NCBI GenBank assembly: GCA_022495995.1
Contig: JAFEMH010001299.1
Span: forward strand, 258,001 to 322,000
Length of the DNA: 64,000 bases
Source: Adenophora triphylla var. japonica
Lineage: Eukaryota; Streptophyta; Magnoliopsida; Asterales; Campanulaceae
Direction of reading: 5' to 3'
A program made the translations under genes and the position numbers. Position 1 is the first letter of the stretch. Each line of letters starts with the position of its first letter. Positions 1 to 9,891 of the stretch are shown in pieces. The notes beneath the pieces were generated by a model. The model was not told where the DNA came from. It saw nothing but the letters and a program-made list of their open reading frames with translations, and did no database searches.

Positions 1-836
1 ACTAAAACAACTGTGAACTTAACAAAAAACAACAGTGAACTTAAGTAAAAACAACTGTGAACATAACAAATATGTCAAATAATTTCATAAAATTGCAAAA
101 ATAAAGTCATAAAGGACTAAAACAACAGTGAACTTAACAAAAAACAACAGTGAACTTAACAAATAGGTCAAATAATCTCATAAAATTGCAAAAATAAAGA
201 CTATAAAATTCTAAAAACAACTGTGAACTTAACTAAAACAACTGTGAACTTAATTAAAAAAAACTGTGAACTTAACATATATGTCAAATAATCTCATAAA
301 ATTGCAAAAATAGAGGCCATAAAAGACTAAAACAACCATGAACTTAACAAAAAATAACAGTTAATGTAAATAAAAACAACTGTGAACATAACAAATATGT
401 CAAACAATCTCATAAAATTGCAAAAATAGAGGCCATAAAGATTAAAACAACTGTGAACTTAACAAAAAATAACAGTGAACTTAACAAATAGGTCAAATAA
501 TCTCATAAATTTGAAAAAAACAAAGGCTATAAAATACTAAAAACAACTGTGAACTTAACTAAAACAACTGTAAACTTAACAAAAAACAACATTTAACTTA
601 ACAAATAGGTCAAATAATCTCATATAATTGCAAAATAAAGGCTATAAAAGACTAAAAACAACTGTGAACTTAACTAAAAAAATCTGTAAATTAAGTAAAT
701 GATAGTCATTTTCATGCATAAATTATGAATTTAGCTAAATCAACTGTGAACTTCTTTTAATTGTTATTGGAACAAATGTAAAAAAATAACTGTGAACTTA
801 TCAAAAACAACTGTGAACTTGTAACAACTGTGAACT
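1..836. repeat. Satellite-like array of AACTGTGAACTTAA units
   Basis: The motif AAACAACTGTGAACTTAAC recurs many times, interspersed with a longer unit ending CAAATAATCTCATAAAATTGC that reappears at roughly 95-120 base intervals. A last unit (AACAACTGTGAACTTAAC) lies at 1280-1297, on the far side of the foldback element at 846-1270, so the array was interrupted by that insertion. No coding potential is seen. The array runs off the window start, so its size is unknown. Confidence 0.75.
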
Positions 837-845
837 TAATTAGAA

Positions 846-1270
846 GATAAAATCTGGGGAGAAACGCGTTTCTCCGTCGCTTATGGAGAAACGGGGCAAC
901 GTTTGTCGCGCGACATACTTAGCCACAACAACTGGATATCACTTTCATCAGTTCTGGATATCCAGAACATTGAATATGGATATCCGTGCTTTGGAAAGGA
1001 TATCCTAAAAAATATTTGATTTCTCGGATATCCTTTCCAAAGCTCTCGGATATCCATATTCAATGTTCGATATCGAGCGAAAGGATATCCAGAAAAAATA
1101 TTTGGTTTCTGGATATCCTTTCCAAAGCTTCTGGATATCCATATTCAATGTTCTGGATATCCAGAAGCTTTGAAAAGGATATCCAGAAACTGGCTAAGTA
1201 TGTCACGCGACAAACCTTGCCCCGTTTCTCCATACGCGACGGAGAAACGCGTTTCTCCCCAGACCGACTC
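846..1270. mobile_element. Foldback MITE with long TIRs, copy 1 (Mutator-like)
   Basis: About 75 bp at each end are inverted copies of one another: CTGGGGAGAAACGCGTTTC at the left and its complement at the right, including GTTTGTCGCGCGACATACTTAG. The centre is repeats of GGATATCC joined by AGAAGCTTTG-type spacers. The flanks carry a perfect 9-base direct repeat TAATTAGAA (837-845 and 1271-1279). A 9-bp duplication plus long inverted ends suggests a Mutator-like non-autonomous element; no transposase is present. Open frames through it are translations of the palindromes, not genes. Confidence 0.7.
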
Positions 1271-1300
1271 TAATTAGAACAACTGTGAACTTAACAAATA

Positions 1301-1578
1301 CTCCCTCCGTCCCATTGATAGCTTCACTTTTTGCCAAAATGGGTGTCCCGTTAAAAGCTTTACCTTTCCTAAAATGGCAAAGAATTTTTACTATTCCACC
1401 CACTAATTCTCTCTCCTACTTTACTTTTACACTCACAACACTTTTCAAATTTACTATTTCTTCCACTCATTCTCTCTCCTATTTTACTTTTATACTCACA
1501 ACACTTTCTCCACTATCTTTTTTCCTTAATTTGCATGCCAAACTCAAAATGATGAAGTTATCAACGGAACGGAGAGAG
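1301..1578. mobile_element. Stowaway-type MITE
   Basis: It starts CTCCCTCCGTCCC and ends GGAACGGAGAGAG, flanked by TA on both sides, the Stowaway (Tc1/mariner) signature. The interior holds the ACTCATTCTCTCTCC-type segments shared with the other copies in this window. Non-coding. Confidence 0.85.
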
Positions 1579-1904
1579 TATATCAAATTTGCTTCAAATT
1601 ATATGTTGATGCTGCTAGTTTGATTCGTTTTGACGATACGAATAATACAATGGTCTCAGATTTTTTTTTTTGAGTTCTAGATCTTAAGATATTTCATTTT
1701 AAAGTTTTGAAAGAAGAAAAAAACGAAAAAGAAGGGGGAGAAAAGGACAACCAGCTGTCCCTTTGACATAAAGTGCAGGTGGCATTAACTTGATGCGGGT
1801 GGACTTATAACTGACGGACCTGGTGGTAAATTCATGAAATGTGTGTCCTTGGTAGTAGTTTCCATTAGGATGAGGGACTATTTGAAAATTGCCCCTATTT
1901 TATA

Positions 1905-2167
1905 CTCCCTCCGTCCCGGTAGAAATTACACGGTTACTGTTTACGCGTAAATTAATGAAAAAAATAATTGAGAAAATGTTGTGAGTGTAAAAGTAAAATA
2001 GGAGAGAGAATGTGTGGAGGGAATATTAAATTATAATGGTGTTGTGAGTATTAAAATAATGTAGGAGAGAGAATGAGTGGAGAGAATAGTAAAGATTTTT
2101 TGTCATTTTAGGCAGTGTGTGATTTGTAGCGGGACGCCCTATGTGATTTGTAGCGGAACGGAGGAAG
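1905..2167. mobile_element. Stowaway-type MITE
   Basis: Left end CTCCCTCCGTCCCGG, right end GCGGAACGGAGGAAG, flanked by TA. The interior has the GAGAGAATGAGTGGAGAGAATAG motif in the opposite orientation to the copy at 1301-1578. Non-coding. Confidence 0.85.
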
Positions 2168-2386
2168 TATATTATAGTGCAAGATCCTGAATTGACAGTG
2201 CTCCAGACGTATCCAATTGATTGATGAGATGGGTAAACAATTTTTTGTATCTTTTATTACTTTGATTAGTTTTTATTTTTGTTGTGTGTGTGAATGCTAG
2301 TATTATATTTTAATTGCTTGACATAAATTAAAATCAATTTTCCAACAGTTCTCCCCTTCTCTCTATAGAAGAAGTATCATGATATA

Positions 2387-2604
2387 ATCATCAGGACTTG
2401 ACCTGATGGCCAGAGCATTGGGACATCAATACGGAGGTCCTGGGTTTGACTCCCCCCAGTGGTTAGAGCGGATGATTATCCCTCCCTAGTTAATATTAAG
2501 CGCCTCTGGGGGGGGGGGGTTTAAGGGAATTTTAGAGAATTGAGAGACTTGTTAGTAACTTGACTTACATAAAAAAAAGGGCTTGACTCGAGATGGGCAA
2601 GCCT

Positions 2605-2637
<33 letters not shown>
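2387..2637 (+). mobile_element. tRNA-derived SINE with poly(A) tail
   Basis: A Pol III A-box-like GATGGCCAGAGCATTGGG is followed about 30 bases later by a B-box-like GGGTTTGACTCC. The element ends in a run of more than 30 A. Flanking 14-base direct repeats AGTATCATGATATA (2373-2386) and AGTGTCATGATATA (2638-2651) differ at one base and look like target-primed insertion duplications. The internal G run is an SSR. It has no coding capacity and would depend on a LINE for movement. Confidence 0.75.
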
Positions 2638-2640
<3 letters not shown>

Positions 2641-2651
2641 GTCATGATATA

Positions 2652-2818
2652 TGTAGTATAAATAAGACCTCCACTATTTATAGTTAATGAACAGTATCAA
2701 GCGGTGAATTTTCCATTTTGCCCTCATACATTTGTCCCTTTCTCATTTTGTCCTTAAAATTTTTTTTTTAAATAAATAAAAAAAAAAATACGTGTCCTTG
2801 GACACGGGCATGTACTAG
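2652..2818 (+). mobile_element. Probable Helitron 3' terminus / small non-autonomous Helitron
   Basis: A perfect stem CGTGTCC-TT-GGACACG (2791-2806) lies a few bases before CTAG (2815-2818), followed by T. This hairpin plus CTRR arrangement is typical of plant Helitron 3' ends. The 5' TC end was not found with certainty; the AT-rich segment after the SINE is taken as the body. No Rep/helicase coding is seen. Confidence 0.35.
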
Positions 2819-3032
2819 TAATTCAATACGCAAGGACTTGTGATTTTTAATACCGTTCTGGGAGTATTTTTTCATAAAAAATAAAAATAGTTAATAATTT
2901 TGAGATAGATAGAGGAATAATTACAAGAAAAAAAAATAAGCAAGTTGTACAAGCAGTTTAATTTTGGACCAACCGATTTGTGGTAGAAAATGACATTGAA
3001 CAGTTTTAGGAAACTCTCGTATGTGAATCTAG

Positions 3033-3408
3033 TAGGGGTGTAAATGGTTCGATTTGATTCGGTTTGGCCTAATTTACGAATCGAATAATTAGTTATCGAT
3101 TTGAAAAAATCTCAAATTGAATTGAATCATTTAAAAATTCAAATTGTACAGAACCAAACTCTTATGGTTTGGTTTGGTTAGGTTCGAACTGCGGTTTGAT
3201 TTTACGGCTCGAATCGCGATTTTAAACAATAATTCAAATCATGATTCAAACTATGAAATATAACACTGCTTAGATCAAACTGAACCACAAAATTTGACAA
3301 ATTTTAGAATCAAACTAAACCGCGTAAATTAATTTAGTTTGATTATAAATCACGATTTAAAACGAATCACTTACGACCCCCACCACCACCCACACACACA
3401 CACACAGA
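3033..3408. mobile_element. hAT-type MITE
   Basis: It begins TAGGGGTGTAAATGG, a hAT-like inverted-repeat start. An 8-base direct repeat GAATCTAG flanks it at 3025-3032 and 3409-3416. The interior is GATTCGGTTTGG-like and its complement. The right end has been altered by a CA/CCACC microsatellite. Non-autonomous. Confidence 0.6.
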
Positions 3409-3416
3409 GAATCTAG

Positions 3417-3770
3417 TGTAAAATCAAGCATGTCTTGAATAGAATACTCTTTAATTTAACTAAATCTAATTAATAAATTTTTACCCAACAAGTTTCTGAT
3501 TTAATATCTTATGTCTTTGTCATAAAAATTCAAGTTTTTATCTAATAAAATTTGCTTTATTGTGATGATTGTTTTGTGTATGCGTCAAAAACTTTATTGT
3601 GATGATATAAAAGTTTGACTTGCACCTTTTTCAACTAAAACTCGTGGAATTGTATCTTGTATTATTATCAATTTAAACTCGTAAAATCGTATCTGGTGTT
3701 ATCTCAACACTAATGTGTCGGCATCTCATTTTTTTGTTTAAATTTTTTAAGTTTAAGCTGCCTATTAATT
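3417..3770. other. Intergenic, nothing recognised
   Basis: AT-rich sequence without a credible reading frame or inverted-repeat ends. Part of it (ATCTCAACACTAATGTGT near 3700) resembles sequence at about 4335-4353, so a diverged local duplication is likely. Confidence 0.4.
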
Positions 3771-4198
3771 AATGGCTAAAATCTGGAGAGAAACGCGTTT
3801 CTTCGTCGCTTATGAAAAAAATGGGGCAACGTTTGTCGCGCGACATACTTAGCCACAACTACTGGATATCACTTTCATCAGTTCTGGATATCCAGAACAT
3901 TGAATATGGATATCCAGAAGCTTTGAAAAGGATATCCAGAAAAAATATTTGGTTTCTGGATATCCTTTTAAAGCTTCCTGATATCCATATTCAATGTTAC
4001 AGATATCCGAAGCTTTGGAAAGGATATCCGGAAAAATATTTGGTTTCCTATCCTTTCCAAAGCTTCTGGATATCCATATTCAATGTTCTGGATATCCAGA
4101 AGCTTTGGAAAGGATATCCAGAAACTGACTAAGTATGTCGCGCGACAAAAGTTGCCCCGTTTCTCCATACACAACGGAGAAACGCCCCAGACCGACTC
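3771..4198. mobile_element. Foldback MITE with long TIRs, copy 2
   Basis: Same family and nearly the same length as 846-1270: it opens with a CTGGAGAGAAACGCGTTTC-like end, has interior GGATATCCAGAAGC repeats, and ends AACGCCCCAGACCGACTC. The flanks share CTATTAA (3762-3768 and 4199-4205), probably a decayed 9-bp duplication. More mutated than copy 1. Confidence 0.65.
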
Positions 4199-4356
4199 CT
4201 ATTAACGTGATTGTGTGTACTTTCACTTTATTTCCTACAGGTCTTGCGAATTTTATGGTGTAAATGTCGATTTAAACATGCCATAAACGTTTCACTTGCA
4301 TTTTTTTCAACTTAAACTCATGAAATTCTATCTTGTGATATCTCAACACTTATGTG

Positions 4357-4483
4357 TAGGGATGTTAACGGGTCGGATTCAGATCGGTCCCAATTCGAAC
4401 CCGTTTCGAATATTAATTTTGCTGATCCAAATTCGATTCGACCTGAAAACTTAAAATCCCACGAGATTCGACTCGAATTATAC
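4357..4483. repeat. Left part of a repeat split by the Tat element
   Basis: TAGGGATGTTAACGGGTCGG followed by GATTCGA-rich sequence resembles a hAT-type MITE start. Sequence of the same character (GGGTCGGATCAGATCGGG) continues on the far side of the Tat element at about 16920-17076, ending near TTGTCATCTTTAC. The Tat target TATAC lies inside it. The outer ends and their duplication are not convincing. Confidence 0.35.
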
Positions 4484-5141
4484 TGATGCTGCAGGAATTG
4501 TGCTTATCAATCTTCCTCCACGTGGCAGGACTGATCACCTGGCTCCTTGACCTGAAATCAGAACCCACGACTAGCCGGATGTGTCTCCGGCGAAGACGCT
4601 CGGGCGTGAGAGTAAGATCACAGTTGTATAAAGCTCAAAATGTATTGAATATGGAATTCAGATAACAAAATGGCAGTTACCTTTCACCGTTTGGTAGTGA
4701 TGAAGTATTTATAGATAAGAGTGGTGTATTTTTGGGGAGGCGACATGTGCTCCGAGATTGTAGCGGCAGTTACTTGATTGTGGGAACGTGTCTATAACGG
4801 CCCCTGATTTGTAGGGATGTGGTTATGAGAATTGTTCAACCAAATACGCCGGCAAGTGTCAGGTCGTCACTTGTTGATTTAGGTCGAGGTCGCCACTCGT
4901 GGAATGGTCGACACCGCTCGGGTAGAGCATGGTTCGTACCCGAATTGTGATTTGGATCATGAGGTCGGACTAAGTTAGGTCGGGACCTGGTAGGTCGGAC
5001 CATGAGCTTAGTCGACTGATACAAGAGATGGGCTTTGGGCCTTGTTCTGATTGGGTCAGCCTCATTGAGAATGTGATGGCCTAGGCTGCTTGTGATTGGG
5101 CTTTACTTGCTTAGCCCATCTTGGTACTTTTGGTATGTTCA
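4484..5141 (-). repeat. 3' LTR of the Tat element
   Basis: It begins TGATGCTGCAGG and ends TATGTTCA on the plus strand, and matches 16081-16733 along its length. It abuts the TATAC duplication on the left and a polypurine tract on the right. Confidence 0.85.
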
Positions 5142-5155
5142 GTGGCCCCCAACTT
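5142..5155 (-). other. Polypurine tract of the Tat element
   Basis: On the minus strand AAAGTTGGGGGCCAC directly precedes the LTR start TGAACATACC. This is the expected plus-strand primer site and it fixes the element's orientation. Confidence 0.7.
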
Positions 5156-5425
5156 TCGAGTGGACTTTGTCGACTTGGAAGTTAAGAAGATTTTTGATGA
5201 GAATTATTTTACCCGCAGGTCGCTACTAGTTTTTTGAAGTAGGTCGACCATAATGACGTGGCATAATCCGGGACGTTGGCGATGAACGGTCAGATCGGTA
5301 CGAGCGCCGTTTTTGCCATAATGATGATGTTTTTGACGTTTGAGAGTCCGCCTAGGAAACTGTTTTCGCCATTAATTAGGAAAATTAAATTCGAATTTTC
5401 CTTTGCCCTTTCCAATTCAGGAAGC

Positions 5426-5432
5426 TATAAAT
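5426..5432 (+). promoter_or_regulatory. TATA box for the antisense extra gene
   Basis: TATAAAT lies about 200 bases upstream of the ATG at 5631 on the plus strand, inside the retrotransposon but opposite to its polyprotein. A pyrimidine-rich leader follows. A candidate 5' leader intron (AAAG|GTATCTCC near 5570) could lie before the ATG. The promoter is inferred from position and motif only. Confidence 0.5.
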
Positions 5433-5630
5433 TTGAGAATCCTTCTTCATTTACAACTTTTGCCTTCTCTGAGCTCTGTGTGTGATTCCGGCGGTGATAA
5501 AGGAAGTTGATACCTGCTATAAATTGGTGCTTTCGTCCTCCATTGCTCCGTTCCTCCCTCAACTGCTAAAGGTATCTCCTTTATCCTTTAGAATTAGGGC
5601 TTTAACTTTCGCAATTTCTTTGATTTATCC

Positions 5631-6749
5631 ATGGCTAGGACCTTTAGTTGCGAAGCCGGGGCTGGGTATGGTTATTGTAGTATCAATCGTAGAGTCTACA
5701 AACATTTGAACGGAGAGTGGAAAGAGATAACTGTAGAGGAGTGTTCTTTGATTTTGACCCGTTGGGGCTTGCAATTCATCGAACTAACTTTACCAGTGGG
5801 AGAGAACTTGGGTGCTTTAGAAACGGATGATCCAAGAGTCGTGTCATTTCATCTCTTTCATGAGCTTCTCGACCATTTAGGCATGTTTTACGTCAAGGAT
5901 GCCAATAAACCCTCTTTCATTAGAAATAGGATTGGGTTTCGGGAATCTAGGTCGCCCCTTAGTGTGTCTGCTAGGACTCCTGAGACTTCATTTAGAACTG
6001 ATTCCCCTGTTTCCCCCTCTTCTTGTACAGATATGGAGATTCAAGGTGAAGCTCATGCATCGACCTCATCAAGCCCACGTATTGTTGATGCCTTTGATAA
6101 CACTGTAGTGCCGGGCAGGAATGAAAAGGGCTACGTTCCTCCAAGGCCAGCTAGAGGGAAGCAGAATTATCCATCTCGCTTAAGCATGATACATGATTTT
6201 TGTGATGTTGATAAGAAGGAGTTTAGCGTTGCTCTGTATAGTAGGGGGGATTTCTTTAACAAATTTGGGGACACCTACGAGGAGGAAACTACCAAGGTAG
6301 CTTTCTACTACGGCCAATTCGAAGCTGGCTTGAGATTACCTCTTGACCCCTTTATAAATGAGTTCTTGGAGTGCACCGATGCCTTGCCACTTCAGCTAGG
6401 AGCCAACACCTGTAGGGTACTGGTTTGCTTTATTATGGTTTGTAGGTTCTTAGGGTATGAGCCATGCATGAGGGTGTTTAAGGAGTTCTTTAGCATTAAG
6501 TTTGATAAGGATAGTGGTATAAGTACTCCTTCCAAGCCAAAGTCTCCCAAATTATTTGCCAATCTTCCTGGTAAGGCTAGTGGATGGAACTCTTGCGTGG
6601 TGGTGGTGGAGAGTAGAAGAGGATGGGAATTTTCATTGCCCAGTGCTGATACAACTGTAGTAGATGAGAACAACTACTGGGCCCCACATTGGCATAATGA
6701 TTTACGTAAGAAGTTGATGGAGTTTACCAAGAAGGGGGCTATCAGTTAG
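5631..6749 (+). CDS. Antisense additional ORF of the Tat element (PF04195-like 'gypsy-type transposon' protein)
   Basis: An open frame of 372 aa on the strand opposite gag-pol, between integrase and the 3' LTR. Residues about 180-335 carry the pattern of the plant 'putative gypsy type transposon' domain: YPSRLSMIHDF, then FEAGLRLPLDPF (230-241), LGANTCRVLVCF, CRFLGYEPCMRVFKEFF, and a C-terminal KASGWNSCVVVVESRRGWEF. Such antisense ORFs between pol and the 3' LTR are known for Tat elements; their function is unknown. Residues 100-175 are Ser/Pro-rich and probably disordered. The frame ends at a stop here, while downstream plus-strand exons carry on with an acidic/Lys-rich region and a coiled coil, so the gene may be multi-exonic and this may be only its first large exon. 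The start was chosen because the ATG (ATCCATGGCT) fits a plant start context and follows the TATA box. Confidence 0.7.
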   Translation: MARTFSCEAGAGYGYCSINRRVYKHLNGEWKEITVEECSLILTRWGLQFIELTLPVGENLGALETDDPRVVSFHLFHELLDHLGMFYVKDANKPSFIRNRIGFRESRSPLSVSARTPETSFRTDSPVSPSSCTDMEIQGEAHASTSSSPRIVDAFDNTVVPGRNEKGYVPPRPARGKQNYPSRLSMIHDFCDVDKKEFSVALYSRGDFFNKFGDTYEEETTKVAFYYGQFEAGLRLPLDPFINEFLECTDALPLQLGANTCRVLVCFIMVCRFLGYEPCMRVFKEFFSIKFDKDSGISTPSKPKSPKLFANLPGKASGWNSCVVVVESRRGWEFSLPSADTTVVDENNYWAPHWHNDLRKKLMEFTKKGAIS

Positions 6750-7151
6750 GATGCTCTAGGAACCAACAAAAATAATTTTATCCGAGCTGGATTGATGGTT
6801 GGTGAAGGAGAGGTAGTGCCCGTGGTTCCGGTAGTTAGATGTCGAGAGATATCCAGTTGGGTCACCCGTGAGGAGCTCGATTGATTTGAGAAAGAGTGCC
6901 ACTTTTGTAAGAAGACTGCCAACTATTGTAAGGAGCGGGTAGAACATTTTGGGGGTAAGAACTCGACCATTCCTTGTACCTTGATCCCTCTTACCTTTGC
7001 TTAACTGTTTATTTATGAACTTGATTCGTACATAGAACTTTTTGCTCGTATGTAGAATAATCAGTCCACACATATTTAATTCGTACATAGAACTTTTTAT
7101 TCGTATGCAGAAATTTTATATGTCTACCTAACCCATGATCATTTCAACTTT

Positions 7152-7751
7152 GGTGTAGTTTTAACTCCTGAGCAAGAAGCGAGTATGGGCCGAACCATTG
7201 ACATCAGGAAGAGCAAGTGGAGTTGTGGAGCGGCCAATGCTAGAGAACATAGGGAGAAAGAGGGTGTTCTCCGTCATGATATCTTGCAGACGGTGGATGT
7301 GGACCCTGTTAACTCTATACCGATGGAGGAGAACCCCGAGGAACTGGAGGAGGACCAAGTTGGAGATGTCGCCCGAGGAATGGAAGAGGTCGACGTTGAA
7401 GAAACCAATATATCCGACCAAGTTGTGGAGCCAGCTAAGGATGCTAGAAAAACCAGGGCTCGTGATCAACCCAAAACCAAATCAAAAACCAAAAGAGTTT
7501 CCAAGGCCAAGTCGCCCGTGATCGAGTTAGATGATGAGGGGGATGACGAAGATGATACGGCCCCTCTAAGCAAGAAGATTAAGGTTGGGAAAACCAAGGT
7601 GAGCTCGACAGTTGATCAGGTCGATGCTAATGAGCCGATGGAGAATGAAGTTAGGAGTCCCCAGCCTTCTCCCGTCCAGGTTTCTTATGCCGAGCTGATC
7701 CAGTCTCGTGTTGACGAGCTAAGTGATGTGGCTCCTTTGACCGAGGATTAA
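7152..7751 (+). CDS. Antisense extra gene of the Tat element, acidic/lysine-rich exon
   Basis: Preceded by TTTGGTGTAG, a possible acceptor. The frame reads LTPEQEASMGRTIDIRKSKW, then an acidic stretch (EENPEELEEDQ), a basic stretch (KTRARDQPKTKSKTKRVSKA) resembling a nuclear localisation signal, and a DDEGDDEDD run. It runs to a stop at 7749-7751. No enzyme domain is recognised. Its strand, position and composition suit the middle part of the same gene as the 372-aa frame; the splicing is inferred. Confidence 0.45.
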   Translation, partial: GVVLTPEQEASMGRTIDIRKSKWSCGAANAREHREKEGVLRHDILQTVDVDPVNSIPMEENPEELEEDQVGDVARGMEEVDVEETNISDQVVEPAKDARKTRARDQPKTKSKTKRVSKAKSPVIELDDEGDDEDDTAPLSKKIKVGKTKVSSTVDQVDANEPMENEVRSPQPSPVQVSYAELIQSRVDELSDVAPLTED

Positions 7752-7963
7752 GCTCGCTTGGCCGGGGAGTACCGGAGGTGGAGTATGGACAGCCGTGGTC
7801 GAAGGGGTCTTGACGGGATTTGATCATGGAGTTCACCAAGAAACCTCTAACTCCGAAGCTGCAGCTAGGGTCGGGCTAGCTTCCTCCGAGGTAACTCTTT
7901 GGCAATTTCTTGTGTTGTTAACTTTATTTTGCTCGTTTGTTCCATGTCTCCATTTGTGTGCAG

Positions 7964-8788
7964 AGATCTAACCCCTTCCTCCCACTCTTCCTTTCGAGTC
8001 CCTGCCATGATTGACCTAGCTACTACTTACTCGGAAGGCCGCCGAGGAGCAAGTGAGAAGCTAGCCAAGTCCATGCCGACTAAGAAGAATGCGAGTTGAA
8101 GAAGGCCGGAGGCGGAGAACGCCAAGGTGGGGAAGCTGAAAGAAGCCAACGCTACGTTGAAGGAGGAGCTCAAAAACTTGAAGGAAGAGCACTCAGACTT
8201 GGACAACTCGTATGAAGCTTTGAAGCTTTTCAAAGACAACGAAATAAAGGCCAAAGAAGAAGCCTGGGACCAGTTGGGAGAAGCTACCAAGGAACTCGCT
8301 GCCCTCAAGGAGGAAAAAAAGAAGCTAGGCTGGCGACCGGCATTGGCGACTCAGCGAGTTGGAGGAGGTGCCCGTCGCTTTGGCCAAGAAACAAGAAGAG
8401 TTGGATGCCGCTCGAGCTCAATGGGGGGTGGACCTCGTGAGGGCCGCAAAGGAGGATCTTTGTTAAGGTTTATAAAGATAGTGATGAGCTGCACGCCCAT
8501 ATTACCAAAGAAGCTAGGGGGTTCTTCCATGTAGGTCGGGCTCATATGGCTCGACGTATAATAGTAGATCCCTCTGTCAACATATCAATCGAACAGCTAG
8601 CTCAATGGGCTTCTGAGGATCCCTATAACACGGCAGCTCGCCAAGGGCACTCCTTGGTACCATTCAATGATAATGACCTGGAGCTTATAATTAAAGATGA
8701 TGAAGAAGCGAGAGGCGGCACCTTGGGACCCTCTATAGCTATTGAAAGGTTAACTTTAACACCATCTGGCGGAACTCGAGGAGCCTGA
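7964..8788 (+). pseudogene. Antisense extra gene of the Tat element, coiled-coil 3' part
   Basis: It begins after GTGTGCAG, a possible acceptor. A heptad-rich segment at 8127-8330 (KLKEANATLKEELKNLKEEH and following) predicts a coiled coil; then come broken frames and a further open segment at 8546-8788 (MARRIIVDPSVNISIEQLAQ). Frames shift near 8100 and 8340, so this part looks degenerate. Plant gypsy-type transposon proteins of the PF04195 family commonly end in coiled coils, which fits. Function unknown. Confidence 0.4.
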
Positions 8789-9264
8789 TTCTCCGGCCTT
8801 TGATGGTGATACTCCAAGGCATGGGTTTTCGAGTCGGATAAACCAATTGGCCCCGGGGAGGAAGGCAGTAGACGAAAGCAAGCGCGGCTACCGGTGGGTC
8901 AACTTGAAGGTAATCCCACAGATTGAACTTTGAAATTGATGGCTATGTAATGGACAAGTCCCAAACATTTCTTGTTTTTTGGTTTTATGAATACTTAGAT
9001 GCACAGGCCCTGTTTTTGGGAGGCATAGCACTTTTGTAGTTTTAATTAAATAAGTCTTGGCCCACTTTGGGAGACTTAATTATGTTTAATCGTAACTGAC
9101 CTCTCTTTTTTGCATGTTGTATGCTTTGGATGTAAGTGTCGAGTTAGATTTAGTAGGGCAACGACTTATCTTAAGTTTGAGGTCGTCCTGACTCTATGAT
9201 GCTTTGGTCGACCTCAGACTCGATTAACTTTTGGAACGAGATTGATTATAAATCTAATCTGTTC

Positions 9265-9775
9265 AAACTATTTAAGCTGACCAAGGGTCGAGTTACTTAG
9301 AGCGAAGTTGATTAGGAATCGGACTTGTTAAAATAGTAGAGCGGATTAGGAATCGAGCTAATTAGAACAAACTGACTAAGAGTCGAGTTTGTTAGAACGA
9401 AGTCGACTAAGAGTCGGACTTGTTAAATGGACAAAGCTGATTAAGAATCGAGCTAATTAGAACAAACTGACTAAGAGTCGAGTTTGTTAGAACGAAATCG
9501 ACTAAGAGTCGGACTTGTTAAATGAACTAAGGCGATTAAGAATCGAGCTAATTAGAACAAACCGACTAAGAGTCGAGTTTGTTAGAACGAAGTCGACTAA
9601 GAGTCGGACTTGTTAAATGAACTAAGGCGATTAAGAATCGAGCTAATTAGAACAAGCCACCAAGAGTCGAGTTTGTTAGAACGAAGTCGACTAAGAGTCG
9701 GACTTGTTAAATGAACAAAGCTGATTAAGAATCGAGCTTGTTAAATCGAAGCTGACTAAGAGTCGAGCTCATTGG
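9265..9775. repeat. 95-bp tandem repeat in the 3' untranslated part of the Tat element
   Basis: The anchor ATTAGAACAA occurs at 9361, 9456, 9551 and 9646, an exact 95-base period, with partial units on either side. Each unit holds shorter subrepeats built on GACTAAGAGTCG and GAGTTTGTTAGAACGAA. Tandem repeats between integrase and the 3' LTR are a known habit of Tat/Ogre elements and can seed satellite DNA. Confidence 0.85.
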
Positions 9776-9891
9776 GATTGGTGTAACACTATGTTTGATC
9801 GAATAAACTGTGCTTTTTATTGAAGTAGGAAACATGTTTACATCAACTTGAAACTTAGAGCTAACACAAGCTTGAACTTTGAAACCGAAAA

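Noticed and set aside
1..836. CRISPR-like alternation of repeats and spacers
   Set aside because: Eukaryotic setting, repeat units vary in length and sequence, spacers are themselves repeats, no cas genes.
986..1273. 95-codon ORF over the foldback element (and 3812-4132)
   Set aside because: Open only because of GGATATCC repeats in the foldback arms; both strands open, no domain.
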